Positions 63,483 through 64,000 of a stretch of 64,000 bases of DNA are shown piece by piece (position 1 is the stretch's first letter; every line of letters begins with the position of its first letter). The translations under genes and the position numbers were made by a program. This stretch comes from Candidatus Gastranaerophilales bacterium (GTDB lineage Bacteria > Cyanobacteriota > Vampirovibrionia > Gastranaerophilales > Gastranaerophilaceae), in the NCBI GenBank assembly GCA_017475485.1, contig JAFVFO010000009.1, forward strand, positions 22,491 to 86,490, written 5' to 3'. The notes under the pieces are model-generated. The model worked only from the letters and a program-made list of their open reading frames with translations, did not search any database and had not been told where the DNA came from.

Positions 63483-64000
63483 TAGCCGATATCGCTTTGC
63501 GCAAGTTTTTCCAATTTTAACTTTTGGTCGTATTCAATAAGCATATTGATTAATTTGTCTAAATTGCCTTCGATTACTTCTCTGACATCAAGGTTTTGGC
63601 CGATTCTGTGGTCTGTTAATCTGCCTTGCGGGAAGTTATATGTTCTGATACGTTCTGACCTGTCACCCGTTCCTACTTGCGAACGTCTTAAGTCCGTAAC
63701 TTCCTGCATTTGTTTTTGGACTTCCATGTCGTATAATTTGGCTTTTAAGATTTGCAGAGCTCTTTCTTTATTTTGTAATTGCGAGCGTTCTTCCGTACAA
63801 AAAATCATAATTCCTGTCGGTTTGTGAAAAACCCTTGCCGCGGTTTCAACCTTGTTGACGTTTTGTCCGCCCGCACCGCCCGAACGCGCTGTTGTTATTT
63901 CAATAACAGTCATATTAAGTTCAATTTCAACATCATCCACGTCAGGCATAACGGCAACAGTTGCGGTTGAAGTGAGTACTCAGCCGTTAGATTCGGTGTG
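63482..64000 (-). CDS. prfA: Peptide chain release factor 1, 3' part, with in-frame TGA near the window edge
   Basis: RF1 ends translation at UAA and UAG. The window holds about the last 172 codons. The peptidyl-tRNA hydrolysis motif GGQ is in [13 protein letters not shown], and [24 protein letters not shown] distinguishes RF1 from RF2; the [17 protein letters not shown] wording is close to cyanobacterial RF1. Upstream of the ATG at 63949 the frame still reads as RF1 (T-S-T-A-T-V-A-V and T-E-S-N-G), but a TGA at 63980-63982 replaces the conserved arginine and a leucine replaces the next conserved histidine. The gene is therefore either recoded, broken or misassembled here. Confidence 0.85.

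Noticed and set aside
63482-64000. UGA read genome-wide as a sense codon (code 4 or code 25)
   Set aside because: No other gene contains an in-frame TGA and all reach normal lengths under the standard code, so the single case in prfA cannot support general reassignment.

Overview
This AT-rich 64 kb window is a contiguous stretch of bacterial chromosome. It holds about 65 protein genes, one tRNA gene and one decayed insertion sequence. I see no rRNA, CRISPR array, prophage or integrated element. The gene set suggests a diderm anaerobe: an SLH-domain surface protein, an outer-membrane-like beta protein, a flavodiiron protein, 2-hydroxyacyl-CoA-dehydratase-activase-type and radical SAM enzymes, and cyanobacterial-like release factor 1 and S1 sequences. 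No photosynthesis gene is present. Many small proteins carry an F-x-G or SFG motif. My best guess, by inference and not by search, is a gut Gastranaerophilales (Melainabacteria/Vampirovibrionia, non-photosynthetic relatives of cyanobacteria).

Layout. 1-2.8 kb is a phospholipid cassette (acyl-AMP ligase, CdsA, PlsC, CDP-alcohol phosphatidyltransferase). 2.8-8.3 kb has divergent secA and ileS. 8.4-10.3 kb holds two lineage-type proteins and a third gene cut by an IS3-family remnant. 10.5-14.5 kb has an orphan solute-binding protein, an rRNA pseudouridine synthase and serS. 14.5-22.6 kb is mostly secreted, surface and uncharacterised proteins plus Hsp20. 22.6-29.8 kb has ffh, trkA-trkH, a formyltransferase, an endonuclease IV-like gene and an M48 protease. 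29.9-36.3 kb has a flavodiiron protein, DUF2130, a long sugar-nucleotidyltransferase and unknowns. 36.4-42.3 kb has a degenerate TrpD-like gene, rpsP, a DapL-like aminotransferase, ispH-rpsA and a class II aldolase. 42.4-50.1 kb has a uridine-kinase-like gene, tRNA-Gln, an HNH protein, gdhA, nadA and a membrane protein. 50.0-53.0 kb has a radical SAM gene followed by a previously unlisted 28-residue Met-rich peptide, then mnmA and bioB. 53-64 kb has a hydrolase-like protein, a large M16 peptidase, an activase-like protein, an operon of a lone ClpX-type zinc finger, a 540-aa protein, ruvX and a DUF1292 gene, then corA and the 3' part of prfA.

Three window-wide patterns stand out. First, none of the 64 non-IS coding genes ends in TGA (49 TAA, 15 TAG); only the IS transposase remnant does, and prfA carries an in-frame TGA close to the window edge. 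Second, at least eight genes lack a Shine-Dalgarno sequence and instead have a -10 box exactly six bases before the ATG, which predicts leaderless transcripts. Third, several housekeeping enzymes are unusual: MnmA lacks the usual second catalytic cysteine and has C-x-x-C, ispH seems to start at AUU, and a TrpD relative has lost its substrate motifs.
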